Assembly (NCBI RefSeq): GCF_011397635.1 | Contig: NC_064775.1 | Span: 15,265,452 to 15,329,451, forward strand | Reading direction: 5' to 3' | DNA from: Epinephelus fuscoguttatus | Taxonomy: Eukaryota > Chordata > Actinopteri > Perciformes > Serranidae | Length of the DNA stretch: 64,000 nt | Program-made: the position numbers and the translations under genes | The notes under the pieces: model-generated | Told to the model about the DNA's origin: nothing | The model's database searches: none | What the model saw: only the letters and a program-made list of their open reading frames with translations | Part shown: in pieces, positions 12,967 through 25,152 of the stretch | How the letters are laid out: each line of letters begins with the position of its first letter | Numbering within the stretch: position 1 is the first letter of the stretch

Positions 12967-12970
12967 AACG

Positions 12971-13735
12971 AGCACGCAGAGAGAAGCTTGTTAATTTATA
13001 ATTCGGTCTTAAAGGTAATACAAGAATTGGACGTGTTAAGCTCTCTCAACAACAATACAGACACAGATAATGACATCTCTGTACACATCTAATCAATACT
13101 GGACAGTTCTGCAAATCCCTGTCTCTCCACAGAGAACATGACCACTGACCAAAGACATGCAAAGAACCGTCCCTGCCCCGTGTGTGTCATTTGTTGATCA
13201 GTCAGACTGACATACTCCCCCAGAGGCTGTAAACACTGTCAGTCACTTCCTTCATGCTAAATCCTATCAGGTCACTCATGTTGTATTTATTTTCCTGCAG
13301 TGGAACCTCCTGGTCTCTACTGAAATTTAAATAATCTACTGGATGTAAATAAAATGTCTATGAAAACATGATGTATCCTCCACATACACAAACCTGCAGC
13401 TGATTGAATTCTCTGCATGTCTCAATTGCCAGCATTAACAATCCAAATAACTCATTAAAATGAGATCATCAGATTAAGGTGTATGTGGTCTGTGTTTCAA
13501 TTGCAGTCGTCTTGTAATCACATTAGGTTCAGTGCATTAGTGTGCATGCTGATGCAGCCATCGCTGTGATAGAAACATCAGGGGATTTTATTGTAACCTG
13601 TTCAGTGACAGATTAATTATCCTTTTTTAACGAAACCTGAGCTTGGTTTATCATTTTCAGATTTTAAAGCTCTATCTACTACTCTGCTACTCATCTATCT
13701 ACAGATCTAATTCCTATCTAGTTCCACTATCTTTG
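12971..13735. other. Intergenic, nothing recognised
   Basis: Non-coding; no repeat or exon that I can support. Confidence 0.45.
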
Positions 13736-13863
13736 AAAGAAGGCAAACATCTCTATGGCCGGTATCTTCAACGCTATACAACTCAAACCAAAACAATCTA
13801 AACAGCACTACAGGTAAGAGGAAAAATATGTATTTGTGGTTTGTGGAAGAACTGCCCCTTTAA
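13736..13863. mobile_element. MITE copy C, terminal fragment
   Basis: Matches one terminus of the family seen at 6085-6673 and 24587-25152: a CATCTCTATGGCCGGTATC block, then AGCACTACAGGTAAGAGG, and an end in GAACTGCCCCTTTAA. About 125 bases remain. It contains a splice-donor look-alike (CAGGTAAGAG) that belongs to the repeat. Confidence 0.6.
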
Positions 13864-15955
13864 GGTTAACTGGGTTATCCTGATTAAAAATTCAACACTG
13901 TACATCACACAGTACTTCTCAGACTACAGTTTGTCGTATTTAAGGCTCTACAATTTCTATAATCTTTAATAAAACCTGTCCTTCGCTGCCTGAAGGAGCC
14001 TTTAACCCACCTGCGCTTCCAAATTAGATTTTTCTAAATTTAATCTTTGTGAAATTCTATTCACAAACACTTTAATGTCATTAGAGTGAGTTTCAGAGGA
14101 GATTTTTTGTGTCTTGGGTTGGTGCTTTGCTTCAAACGCCTGTATCAGATAAACCCTGCTCTTAGACAGAGGCCTCTGGGGAAAAGCTAGTTGTAGGCTT
14201 CTCCACATAGCTGGCTATATCTGGAGAACAGAGAGAGGAAAAGGGGGAAGAGAGAATGTGTGTGAAGCTGCCAACAGCAGCAGTAAGTCCTCCAGAGTAA
14301 ACACAGCTGATGGGGTAAACCCTCCCTCCATCCCTCTTCACCCCTAAAATGCCCTTTCCTTCCCTCTGTCTCATCATCTATCTCTTATCCTCTACCTCTT
14401 CCTCATGTGTTACAAGCAATATATGACTACTACATCAACAAAACGACAGGGAGGGTTTAAAAGCATAATGAATGCCAGTGTTATTAGCTATAATGCCATC
14501 AGTTAATTTCTAATATTAGTTTCAGTAACAGCTCTGTGCAGGATTAAAGAAGAGGAAGCACAGGGCCTTTGTAAGCGAATATTTCCTTCACACTTCCTCC
14601 TGTAAAGTCACAGCTGACGCAGTGCCAAATATTCCTGCTTTATTTACAATATACCGTGGAGTTATGTGTAGCCAAGTGTGACACAAGTAGGCATTGTTTA
14701 TTTGCTCGCCTGCATAATTTGTGTGTACTCAGAGGGAATAAGACCACGTTCAGACAGATAGCAGCACTGCGTTGACGCAGCAGGGGTGCCAATGCAAATG
14801 CATGCAAGCGCAAAATTCCTGGTGGTTTACTCTGTTGTAAAACTCAGTATCACAGTATTTAAAAATGCTGTGTAGTTATCTGGCATCTGACAAGCCTTCA
14901 AACTCATAGATCTGTTACTCAAGTTGTCTGAATACCCAGTTAGAAAGCAGTTCTGGACCCAGCAGAGTCAGTGCCCTCGGCAAGAGCAACCCACCCCCAA
15001 AAATGTATTATTTTCTTTATTGTATTTTTCATGAACAAGAACAAGAGCTAACAAGAAATCATCACAAATAAGCAACTAAGCTAACAAACAGTATCAATAA
15101 ATAACAAATACTTAAAGAATACGATAAGGGCAAATTTGCCGTCTTTCGTTTTCTTTTCATACTGCAGCCATGGATGGCTTTTGCGTGTTCATCTGGTCTT
15201 ACTAACACTCTCCACATACACTCCACCTTATCTGTCAATGCTCTAGCATCCTCTGACTGTGATGATCTTACTAAGGAACAAATTAAGGCCCCAATCACAC
15301 AGAAAGCGTTTTCTCCTCACCTCCTTATTCCAACCTTCCTGTATAATCAGTCTACCGTTTATTTATTTCAGTTATTTGACAGTAATTAGCAGCTAGCTCC
15401 TAAAATGTTCAGGCAGAGGGTACTTGCTGTAACTGTGGTTGAGGGTGAGAGGCTGTCAGTAGATTGTTTGTTGGACTCAGGGAGACGGAGATCTGTGTGG
15501 GTACACGAGACACTAAAAAAGAGGGACCGCGGGGAGTACCACGCCTCACGATGGCCATTTACAGGTATCGCATATTTTAAGATGATCTGGAGCGCTGAAA
15601 CGCGGAGCGTGTCACAACACAAAAACAAAGAGCAAAAGGCTTCATTATCATGAAAAACAATTACAAAAATCTGCCTCCAGCTGCTAAAACGTTCAGAGCC
15701 TTAAGTGAACTGCACTGCAAGGACCAGACGTGGTAACCCTAACAACAGCCCAACCATTAGCATTAGATCTTTAGATAATTTATTCTTAGTGTTTCATTTT
15801 TCAAAAACTGCCTCGCAGTTGTATGCCTACGCACACCCGTCAAGTTGCAGTTATAGTGCACATCCTTGTCAATGAAAACATATATGCTTCACACATATCT
15901 TCCCCACCAGCAGCACAGAAGATCTATACAATCAGCACAGTCTCAAGATGGACAT
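13864..15955. other. Intergenic, nothing recognised
   Basis: Short frames on both strands around 14000-14400 and 15060-15650 lack domains and consistent splice sites. No repeat identified. Confidence 0.4.
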
Positions 15956-16335
15956 CAAAGATGTCACCAATTCAATATCTAACCAAATATCTCCTCTCCT
16001 GTTCCTGATATATGTTAAATAATGGCCAAAAAAGTGTTAAGAATATTGTGATGTCACAGTAAAGATGACCTTTGACCTTTGGAAATAAAATGTCATATAC
16101 TACTAGACTTTTTTTTGTGAAATTTTGTCATGATTAGCAAGCATGAATTCGTGAGCACTGGCCAAAAACATGTTTTGTAAGGTCACAACGACCTTGACCT
16201 TTGACCTTCATCCATCAAATTCTGATCAGATAATTGTTGAGTTCTTGGCAGACTCGAGATATCATGATTATGAGAATGAAACAAACAGTGGGGCGCTGGG
16301 TGATGCCCTTGGCGGCCGCCTATGACGTCTATAGG
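15956..16335. repeat. Dispersed fish repeat with GACCTTTGACCTT modules
   Basis: Two related modules carry GATGACCTTTGACCTTTGG (about 16063) and GACCTTGACCTTTGACCTTC (about 16190), followed by the phrase TTCTTGGCAGACTCGAGATATCA and a GAATGAAACAAAC-type stretch. I know this arrangement as a high-copy fish repeat. No TIRs or target duplication were found, so the class is left open. Confidence 0.5.
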
Positions 16336-17990
16336 AAAATCTGCCAGTCAACCACAACCACAGGCCAAATCATGTCCTATAAATAACAGAATATCTTCCT
16401 TTGAGTACACTTGCTTTTGCACAGTGTAAACATACCTAAACATGGCAACACTAAGGGAGGTGACTCCATTGTTAATCTTAAGATTAGAGCAGTAGAAGCT
16501 GTCGTGGCGACACGTTATTTTTATTTTATTACATTCAAATGTATCTTGTGCGTGAGTTGAAGTTTGGCCTGTGTGCGCTGCTGGAAGAAAGGTCACGTGG
16601 TCCCCAAAGTCATCAACAATAATCCTCTGGTGTCTGTGTACATCCATTACAAGTTTCATGAGAATGTGGCCAGCACAGTCAAAAATGTCACGTGAAAAAG
16701 CCACAGCCAGTTCAAAGTACATGTTTCTGGTTTTCATGTATGTATGTATTTCATGTATTGTGTTTCATGTGTTCTGTACTAGCCTCTTTAGTAAGGAGAA
16801 AACATATTTCCTTCTCTTCTGACTGGCTGTAGAGGGATCGTCTGTTTTCTCTGGCCTACTGTGGCTTTCTGTATCAGTCAAGTTGTTTCTCTCACTCTGC
16901 ATCTTCCACTCTTTCTAGTCTTAGGTCAGAGCAGTCTGGCATTTCACCATGTAAGGCTGCGGAGCTGAACCGCTCCTGGGACGAAAGAAGAAAAAAAGAA
17001 AACTGTTTTCTTGTGGAGCTTTTTTTTTATATAATTATTTTTCAGCTGGAATGAAAGCAGCGTGTTTTCGAAGACGGAGATCAAGATGATGATGATAAAA
17101 ATGAATGATTATATAGTCCATCAGATATACACACATTGCTCACCAATTAAGACTGACATGCCAGTGTATTTTTTTTATTTATCAGGGAAGTCTGAGTCAG
17201 AGCAGTGCTCTCATTTTCAGGTTTCCCTGTACTCTAAAACATCATCTCTTACAACAGTTTGCCCCTACAAAAACAACTACCTCCAGCAGTTCAGTTAAAT
17301 ATAAGCTTACAATTAAACATCGAGTATTTCTTTCCACTTGGTCTCCATCACTGGACATGTGTTGCTGCATTAGTTCATATACTTTTATGAAATGACCTCA
17401 TCAGTTTGCTGAATAATCAATAACCCCTTTTATAGCATCAAAACAGTGGCTTGACCCAAATTGTGAAAATGGTGAAAGATTTTTTAAAAAAGATCAATAG
17501 TCTACAGCCGTGCTGGCGGCTCTGTGAGGCTGAGAGTACTCAGGCACAGTGATGCTTTAAGGTGAATCCTAACGTCAGCATACTAACATGCTCACAGACC
17601 AACCCAGGCTGCCATCCATAGAGGCCACTAGCATGGCTAAAAAGCAACCAAACAAGCCTAAAATGTCATCCCTTTGGAGACAGATGACCTTTCCAATCCT
17701 CTTTTTTAAAGCAGAAGCATGTCTGATGTCATTACATCAACATTTAGTTTTAAAGCACCAACTTTAACCCTCTGGGACAATACTTTTTTTTATTCTAAAG
17801 GCCAAAGTTAGGTCTGTGTGCTGATACAGAGACCTGGAAAACAGCAACTTTTAGACTAAAACTTTAAAAACAACATCTTCAGCTCATTGCTTTCCCTGTA
17901 AATAACAGGAAATATAACTGCAGGCTCCTAGCAATAATGACCTCCAGAGGGATGAATCCTAAGGGACTAAAATGTCATAAATAGAGCATT
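16336..17990. other. Intergenic, nothing recognised
   Basis: The overlapping frames around 16348-16822 on both strands show no family resemblance. No exon or repeat supported. Confidence 0.4.
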
Positions 17991-18335
17991 TCTATCCATC
18001 CATCCATTTTCAACCACTTGGACAAAGCCAGGACGCGGGGGCAACAGGTCAAGCAAAGCATTCCAGACGTCACTCTCCCCAGCAACGCTTTCCAGCTCCT
18101 CCTGCGGGACCCCGAGACGTTCCCAGGCCAGATGAGATATGTAATTCCTTCAGCATGTTCTGGGTCTACCCCAGGGCCTCTCACCAGTGGGATGTGCCCC
18201 GAACACCTCTAATGAGAGACACCCAGAAGGCATCCTGATCAGGTGCCTGAACCACCTCAACTTACTCCTTACGATCTGAAGGAGCAGTGGCTTGGAGTAG
18301 AGCCACACCAAACAGCCCATCCATCTCACGCTCCA
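17991..18335 (-). mobile_element. 3' fragment of an RTE/Rex3-like LINE
   Basis: On the minus strand the sequence ends in a (GGAT)n-type tail (plus strand ATCCATCCATCC at 17996-18007) preceded by a block with CCAGCTCCTCCTGCGGGACC and CAGCATGTTCTGGGTCTACC on the plus strand. This resembles the 3' region of RTE-clade elements that are abundant in fish. Only about 340 bases remain and the minus-strand frame at 17975-18184 is part of it, not a gene. Confidence 0.55.
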
Positions 18336-21085
18336 TCACGCATTTCTATTTGTTAATGCAATTTTATTCAGTTTGGGAGATTTTTAACAGATCTTTCTTT
18401 TTTTACTGTGTTTTTATATTCTATATTTAGCATACGTTTTCTCTGTCTCAGTAGATGAGAGCACATTTTCATTATTCTTAATTCACACCTCATTTATTTA
18501 TGTAACAGAGGTCTGTTTTGTTTAATACATTTCTATCTCCTTCCCCAGCTGGCCCAAAGGGAGGATCACTGTTTCATCTCATCTTTGTAAAAATACAGTT
18601 GTCATAAAAGAGGGTGATGGACATAGAGTATCTGCTCACACTGAGACAATCTGACGTGTGTATCCTACAGTAGAGCAGCGCATATCAGCAACAACAAAGC
18701 TGACTGCCCAGTACATGACACACAGCCTGTTTACATGCAGATTCTCCTTTTAAGGCAGATGCAAAGCTATCTGGGCCACGGCAGGGGCGTTATTTTTACT
18801 TTTTCCGGACGTTTTTTGAAGCGCCTGTCTCTTTTGATTTCTCCAAAGTGGAGGATGCTGTCCAGTACTTCTCACACATACTTTACCAAGACCCAGAATT
18901 AGCTGTTTTGCCTCAAAATATGTTTTAACCAATGATATCAGTTGGTGATGCAGCTTTGGAGTATGTCACAAATCATATTTCAGATGTTACTACATTCATG
19001 TTGAAGGTTGGCAGGATAACTTGCTGTACTCACATCACGTCCACTTGAATCTTGGATCATAAAAATGAGCAGATGGGAGAAGCAGGCTAGTTTTATGAAG
19101 GTCACTGTGACACAATAAACTCTCTGGTCTATTTTATCCATTTATTCTCCAACAGCAGCAGGAAACAGATTTCAGGATGTTGTTACATGAGGGGCATTAA
19201 TACCAGTTTAAATAATACAAGACAAATTTAGGTAATAAGGCTATTTGGGATATAATTTTGTCAATGCTGCTTCAACAATATCAGGATCCCAAAGGATCAA
19301 TTCCCAGGCTCTTTATGGGTGTGGTCATGGCCAAACTGTATATTTAGAGGCGCCATCAGCTGTTCATCGGCACCACACTGGTGCCAAGTGTCTATCAGGC
19401 TGCCAGGATAATGAAGACAATAGAGTAGTCCTGCCATGATGTTTGATTGAAGGCCAAACTGCAAGCTAGCTCTGGAATCCAAACATAGTGACCCATCCAT
19501 CACATAGAGGATGCTCACCGACAGAAGCAAAGGAAGTGAAGAGAAGTGGAGGAACACAAGGAGAGAAATCACTCAATTTCTCCCTGGCTGGTCACAATAA
19601 TGCAGCAGTATTAGTGTCTTACTCTGGCTGTCCAAATCTGATTTGCCTGAATGCTTAGTGAGTGTGAAAATGCAACAAAAAAGATAATCTGTAAACTTGT
19701 TTTCTCCTAATGCTACACCCGTTTTAATAATAAAGAGCAAAAATGTTTTTAAATTACATCATTAAAAAGAATACACAAGTCATTGTGTAGACAAGACATT
19801 GTACCTTCCTCTCTCCCTGAGGCTATGACACCTGTGTGTTTCACATCCGTGTGTACTCAGTCATGCAACAGGTCTTGCTAGTTCTTTCACTTCTTGGCTG
19901 ATGAAAAAGACTAGGATCGCTGGACTGAAGACATCAGGTAAGATACATACGTTACATTACCCCGCTAGCTAGCTGGTGTCAGTCATGGAAGACGTGAGAT
20001 GTAGTTCATTGAGAGGTTTCACACAACTAACTGATATTGCGACAAACCTACAGCAAACTGTGACTTTCTTTACTTAAAAAAATATGTTTTGTATAGACAA
20101 ACATCATATGTTGTATCATATTTTTTCCAAAATAAGGTCCCATGGGGGACCCTGCAAACGGAGGGACTTCCTCTCTATGTAATCTGTCATTTAGGGTTTC
20201 TTTGTCTGGTCTCTGAAAAATAACATGTTGTTTTATGAGTGATGTGGAACTTTAATATAAATGAGTGTCTGCCATAACACTTGGTATTAAAATCCTTCAT
20301 ATTTTTAACAAAGTTGAAGAGAGGAATAATTTGTAGGTGTACAAAAAAGACAACACAACTAAACACTATCCAGCAAAGCTCTGATCTAATGTCATCTGAA
20401 ACATGTCTATAGTCAATGTCTTGGGGTTTAGGTAAATGGCTGCAGGCTGCTGACATAAAAATTTCAAACAAACAACAATATTAGATCAGCTCAACTGTTT
20501 TCAACATGGCAGCCAGGTCACAAGCTTCCACATTTTACAGCTTAACAGTACCCTAAAATATATTTCTGAAAACATTTGAGGCAAGAAATCAGCAACGCAG
20601 TGAAAGAATCTTGATTCATATTAGATCAGCGCTGTCTAGTTTGGCCGCAGTTCACGAGCAATGATCGACAGCTGCGTTAGAAACTCCTCTGCTCTGATTG
20701 GTTATTTTCGTTCATTCGAGCAAATGGCGTTAGAAGCAACAGGAAGAGGCAGAGTAACATGAATGTTTTTCCAGACGATCCGCTTCATGTACTACTGTTA
20801 GGATGTAGTGACAGTTTTAGAAAATGGGACAGAAAGTTTTTTGTTTGTTTGTTTGTTTACAGACATATACACCAGATTAAAATAATTAGATTGTCAAAAC
20901 GTAACTTTTATAATTCCAGGTCCATTTTTTAATTAGTCATGGGAACCAGGAATAACAACTTTCAGGTTTTAGGACTCAAACCCAAATTCCTGAACAAACT
21001 AAACTGGGCTGGTAGATGCTGGTTGCTGCATGTATAATTCAATAGACATGGTACGACCTTGGTTTCCCCACTCTCCTCTCCTAAA
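18336..21085. other. Intergenic, upstream of pln; nothing firmly recognised
   Basis: A donor-like CAG|GTAAGATAC at 19937/19938 is a weaker alternative for a pln leader exon. Part of 20630-20720 looks like a dispersed repeat. No coding exon supported. Confidence 0.4.
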
Positions 21086-21119
21086 ATCTTTTATAGGATG
21101 TCCTGCCTCTCTCTCTCTC

Positions 21120-21230
21120 CCTCCTTCCCTCCCACTCCCTCTCTCTCACATTGTGTTTACAGCCTTGGAGAGCGTTGCATATCTGACATTTCTCTCTCAA
21201 ACTCCAACCGGCTCTGTTCTCATCTGAAAG
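21120..21230 (+). other. pln: Candidate non-coding first exon of pln
   Basis: A strong splice donor CTGAAAG|GTAAGAACC falls at 21230/21231. A TATA-like TTTTATAGG lies at about 21089-21097, and the intervening sequence is CT-rich like many vertebrate leaders. The coding exon begins with an acceptor at 27284/27285, which would make a 6-kb intron within the 5' UTR. That is the two-exon design known for mammalian PLN. Nothing in the sequence links this donor to that acceptor directly, so this remains a guess. Confidence 0.3.
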
Positions 21231-22319
21231 GTAAGAACCAGCATCCTCTCCAGACACAGCTGCGGTTTAATTCTGATTTATTCTTATAACAGTAGATGTG
21301 GAGCTAATGATGATAACAGATTATGTGTACGAGATAATAATGCTTGTAAATGATCATAAGACGAGATTAGTCACTAAAATACATTCGGTATTGTTGTTCC
21401 TAGTGCATTAAGTAACCATGAAACAGTTTCTAACGCGACCCTAAAGGCTTCCTGAAGTTTAAGTTAGTCATTTACTTAACTAGCTGTTAGATACGCACAG
21501 TGAGACACCACTGAACTTACTGTTAGAGTAAGAGCAAGTTATGTTTTGCATTAAGATACAGAGGAAACTGTATGATTCACTGCTTCTTATAAAAACTCAT
21601 TGTTCACATAGAGTAAACACAGCTCTGAACAGAGGGGCAGGAGGGGGGAATGGAAACTGGACTGAACCTCCCAGAGGGATAAACACTCATCTCCACTTCT
21701 TACATTCCCATCTAAAGCACATGATTTGATTTTAGAGCACTGAGGAGCCAAATCGGCTCCAACACCCATTTCGAAGTTTAGGGTTACAGTAGCATAAGCT
21801 AACAAATGATTCTGCCCTCATAAAATCAATCTGCTCTGACAGGACAGATCAAATTGGCTCCACTGGAAGCCACACTGGGACCATGGTATTACTAGAAGCA
21901 TCATTCTGGTTTAAATGTTTGAGTGTCTTGATGAGTTGCAGAGACTTTCCATCCTAGCAACATATTATCTGTTGACCTTTACACTTTTCTTTACTCCATA
22001 TTGACCTCTGATGGAGTTATGTGCATTTTTTTAACCAAAAAGCAAAATAAACCAAAGTAAAGCAAAAGCACAGTGACACTTGTTGCCCAGTAAGCGGCAA
22101 ATGCAGTCTGGGGCTGCAGCTAGAGTAATCAATTAGTTGTTTGTAGGGGTGGGAATCATCAGAGGCTCCAAGATATGATATCATTGCAATACAAATGAGC
22201 AAACAGTCTAGTCAGTGTTCAGTAGTTACTTAAAAGTAGCCATTTTTATTTCAATAAACTTTGCTGGATTTATTAACAGATGATCTAGTTGGTGAATACT
22301 TTTTCAAATACAAAGTGTT
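21231..22319. other. Possible pln 5' UTR intron; nothing recognised
   Basis: No coding exon; short frames at 21541-21805 overlap each other on opposite strands and show no domain. Confidence 0.4.
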
Positions 22320-22841
22320 TTAACCCATTGAAACCTGACGTCACATTACTTTTCTTGTGCTGCTTTCAGACGCCTTTCACAAATACATAAACCTTTGAAC
22401 TCCGATCCGAGCAAATTGGTGCAATTTCTGTCAAAAGCATGGGGGAAAAAGGCAATGAGGAACTTGGCGACAAATGTCCCACAAATTCTAAATTAATAGA
22501 TTTAGAAAATTATTTAAAAAAGAAATAGGGAAAAACTATATTTATAATCATTATTATTACATATTTAAAATTATGGTAAAGATAAGAATAATATTTAAAA
22601 TAATAAATAAAAAAGATAAATAAAATAATAAAATAAAAATATATATAAAATAATTTTTTTTTTTAAGCACTTTTTTCCCAAGTCATTTCCTTGTTTGTTT
22701 GTTTGTTTCTTTTTTTTATTATAATAAATTACTTTTTATTTTATTTTTTAAAAATTTCTTGCAATATACTGGGTCACTTCTTCTTTATTCCTGTGTTTTT
22801 GAAAGAAATAAAGCCAACTTGCTCAGGTTTCAAAGGGTTAA
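22320..22841. mobile_element. Non-autonomous TIR element, AT-rich core
   Basis: Terminal inverted repeats of 20 bases, TTAACCCATTGAAACCTGAC at 22320-22339 and its near-perfect reverse complement at 22822-22841 (18 of 20). The core holds an extremely A+T-rich low-complexity run at about 22495-22760. No coding capacity. The termini resemble a common fish MITE. Confidence 0.65.
22495..22760. repeat. A+T-rich low-complexity tract
   Basis: Runs of AATAA, TATATA, poly-T and (TTTG)n. The frame at 22699-22908 arises from it and is not a gene. Confidence 0.7.
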
Positions 22842-22915
22842 TCAATCCTACAGTATCATCTTAGACCAGTCACATAAATATCTCTTATTTGGAAATGGCA
22901 GATTATGACTACCTA

Positions 22916-23242
22916 CTAGAGCTGGGCGATACATGGAGAAAATCAAATATCAATATTTTTGACCAAATACCTTGATCTCGACATCCGATCTTGTGAAATT
23001 GACTATTTACACAAAATTTACACAGTGGTAATCATCAGTAATGTTTATATAATGACGAAGTGGGCAAAGGCAAATCATAGAACAGCAAGAACAGTCTGGT
23101 AAGTTCAGAAAATTACATCACTTTACTGTAATGCAGCCTTTAAAACCAGGACAGACAACACTTACAATATGACAATATCCAAAATCTAAGACGATATCTA
23201 TGTCAGTGTATTGATATATTATCAATAAATGACCAAGCTCTA
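22916..23242. mobile_element. hAT-like MITE with CTAGAGCTGGGC terminus
   Basis: Begins CTAGAGCTGGGCGATA and ends with the inverted counterpart CCAAGCTCTA. The body contains ATCACTTTACTGTAATGCAGCC and several GATATC-rich segments that I recall from a very abundant percomorph MITE. About 327 bases, no coding capacity. I did not find a convincing target duplication. Confidence 0.65.
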
Positions 23243-24586
23243 CAACATACACCTAAATTTAGACATTTATCAGCAGGTGGGCGACACTGACCATGCCCCA
23301 CTTGAGTTAATAGGTCAGCATCAGCATCCATCTGTCTAACCCACATTTTTCTTCTCCATAGCTGTCGATAATTTTCCCAGATGATGTGCCACAAGTTGCA
23401 AAAATACTGCAATTGTTTTGTTTAAATTAAAAAAAGTAAAAATACTGATTTTGATCAAATCAAACTGTCCTTAGTGTCTGTACACATGGATCTACTCGCA
23501 TATGAAAGTAGGGGAATGTGTATGTATGTTTGCCTTTTGCCTCAAGACAGCAGCTCCCAGTGCTGAGACACACTGATAAAACTCACACCCATGGAATGAC
23601 TGGCATCTAAAAGGCCACACACACACACACGGTTCCCCAAATGCAACCGTTTAGTTTTAGTTCACTTTAAAGATGACAACAGGAACTTTCATATCTCACT
23701 ACTTGTTGACATGTCACGCCCCCTGTGTTGGTCACACTTGAGGTATTTAACTCTTGGCAATGACAGCCAACAACAGCTGATTGTGTTTATAAAAGTACAA
23801 CATGGTCCTTTCAACAGAACAAGAGTCCTCTGTGCAGTAATAACCGTCTAAAAATAAAGATCACAAGAAAGACACAGAGATAGGGGAAAAACTCTCAGTT
23901 TCAACCTAATAAAATGTTTAGAGAGGGTTATTTGTTAGTTAAGCCAAACCCACCTTTTACCAGCCTGCCCAACTCCCCCAGTTGCCTCCAGTTGCACGCT
24001 TTCATGTAAATGAAATAACGAAGATCAACCAATCAGTGCGAGCCTGTAACAGAGCAACAGCCGTGGGTGTATTTACTGTCAACATTTCACATTCACACTC
24101 CTTTCTCTTTGTGGAAATCAGGATTACTTGCACACTAGTCACAGAGAAAACGACAGCCCGCCATTTCACATGAAATGTTTGACAGCCGGCACTCAGCACA
24201 TAATGATGTGGGCTGATGTGTACAGACGAGTGGAGGATAGCGAGGAGCACCAGTCACTCACACAGTAATGAGCTGTAGAGGCCTGCGCACAAGATGATCA
24301 CGATTTAACCCAAGGTATCAAAGGCTGTACCATAATTTCTCTCACTGAGTGGGAGCAGTTGATGAAAGCTCCATTTACGACCTGTTGTGCTGAATGATTC
24401 ATGGGCCGAGAGCTTGACAGGGGCCTCGCAGTATGCCAGCGATTTGAAGATCTTACTGTTTGAGGTCCATTATGAGCTGCTGTTAGGGAATTTAAAGGCT
24501 CATCTCATATGACACTAGGGAATTGAAGATTTTTGTCATTTGTAAAGTCATCACCGCTGAGTGAGGAAATCACTGCTGAGGTTCCC
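23243..24586. other. Intergenic/5' UTR intron, nothing recognised
   Basis: A short (AC)n run at about 23619-23630; otherwise no exon or repeat supported. The frames at 23982-24250 on both strands are mutual shadows. Confidence 0.4.
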
Positions 24587-25152
24587 TAAAGGGACAGTTC
24601 ACTCCAAGATCCTCTTACGTGTAGTGCTATTTATCAACCTATAGTTTTGGTGTAAGTTGCAGGGTGTTGGCGATATCAGATGTAGAGATGTCTGCCTTCT
24701 TTCCAATATAATGAAACTTGTGGTGTTCAAAGCACCAAAAAAATGTTTGAAAAACTCAACAGCAATGTCTCATGAGCTGGTTACTCAAGATAATCCGCAG
24801 ACTTTGTTGTGAGCAGGTTCATGTAGGAACTATTTTCTTTCTACCGAACTGCTTCAGCCAAACATATCACCAGGCAGAAGCAAGAGTGCATCTATTGCCA
24901 GCTCAACTAGCACCACTGAGCTAGCTAACATTACAGCTCGGCCAAGGAGGACGCCATTAATATTTACATCTTGCACTGTCACTAGCACATGCCTCGTTTC
25001 CATGAGTAGATGCACTCTTCCTTCTGCATGGTGATTCGCTTGGCTGGTGTATCACTTGGCAGCTCACACAAAAACAATCAAGACTGATAAATCGCACTTT
25101 AGGTAGGAGGAGATATATGTATTTTTGATTTGGGGGTGAACTGTCCCTTTAA
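24587..25152. mobile_element. MITE copy B, complete, TIR TAAAGGGACAGTTCAC
   Basis: Both termini are present: TAAAGGGACAGTTCACTCC at 24587 and its inverse GGGTGAACTGTCCCTTTA ending at 25152. The body holds a TGTCTGCCTTCTTTCCAATA block, AACTCAACAGCAATGTCTCA and an internal inverted segment (GTGCATCTATTGCC / GTAGATGCACTCTTCC). It is the reference copy for the fragments at 6085-6673 and 13736-13863. Confidence 0.8.

Noticed and set aside
17975..18184. Minus-strand 69-codon ORF with Arg/Trp-rich protein
   Set aside because: Part of the 3' end of an RTE-like LINE with a (GGAT)n tail.
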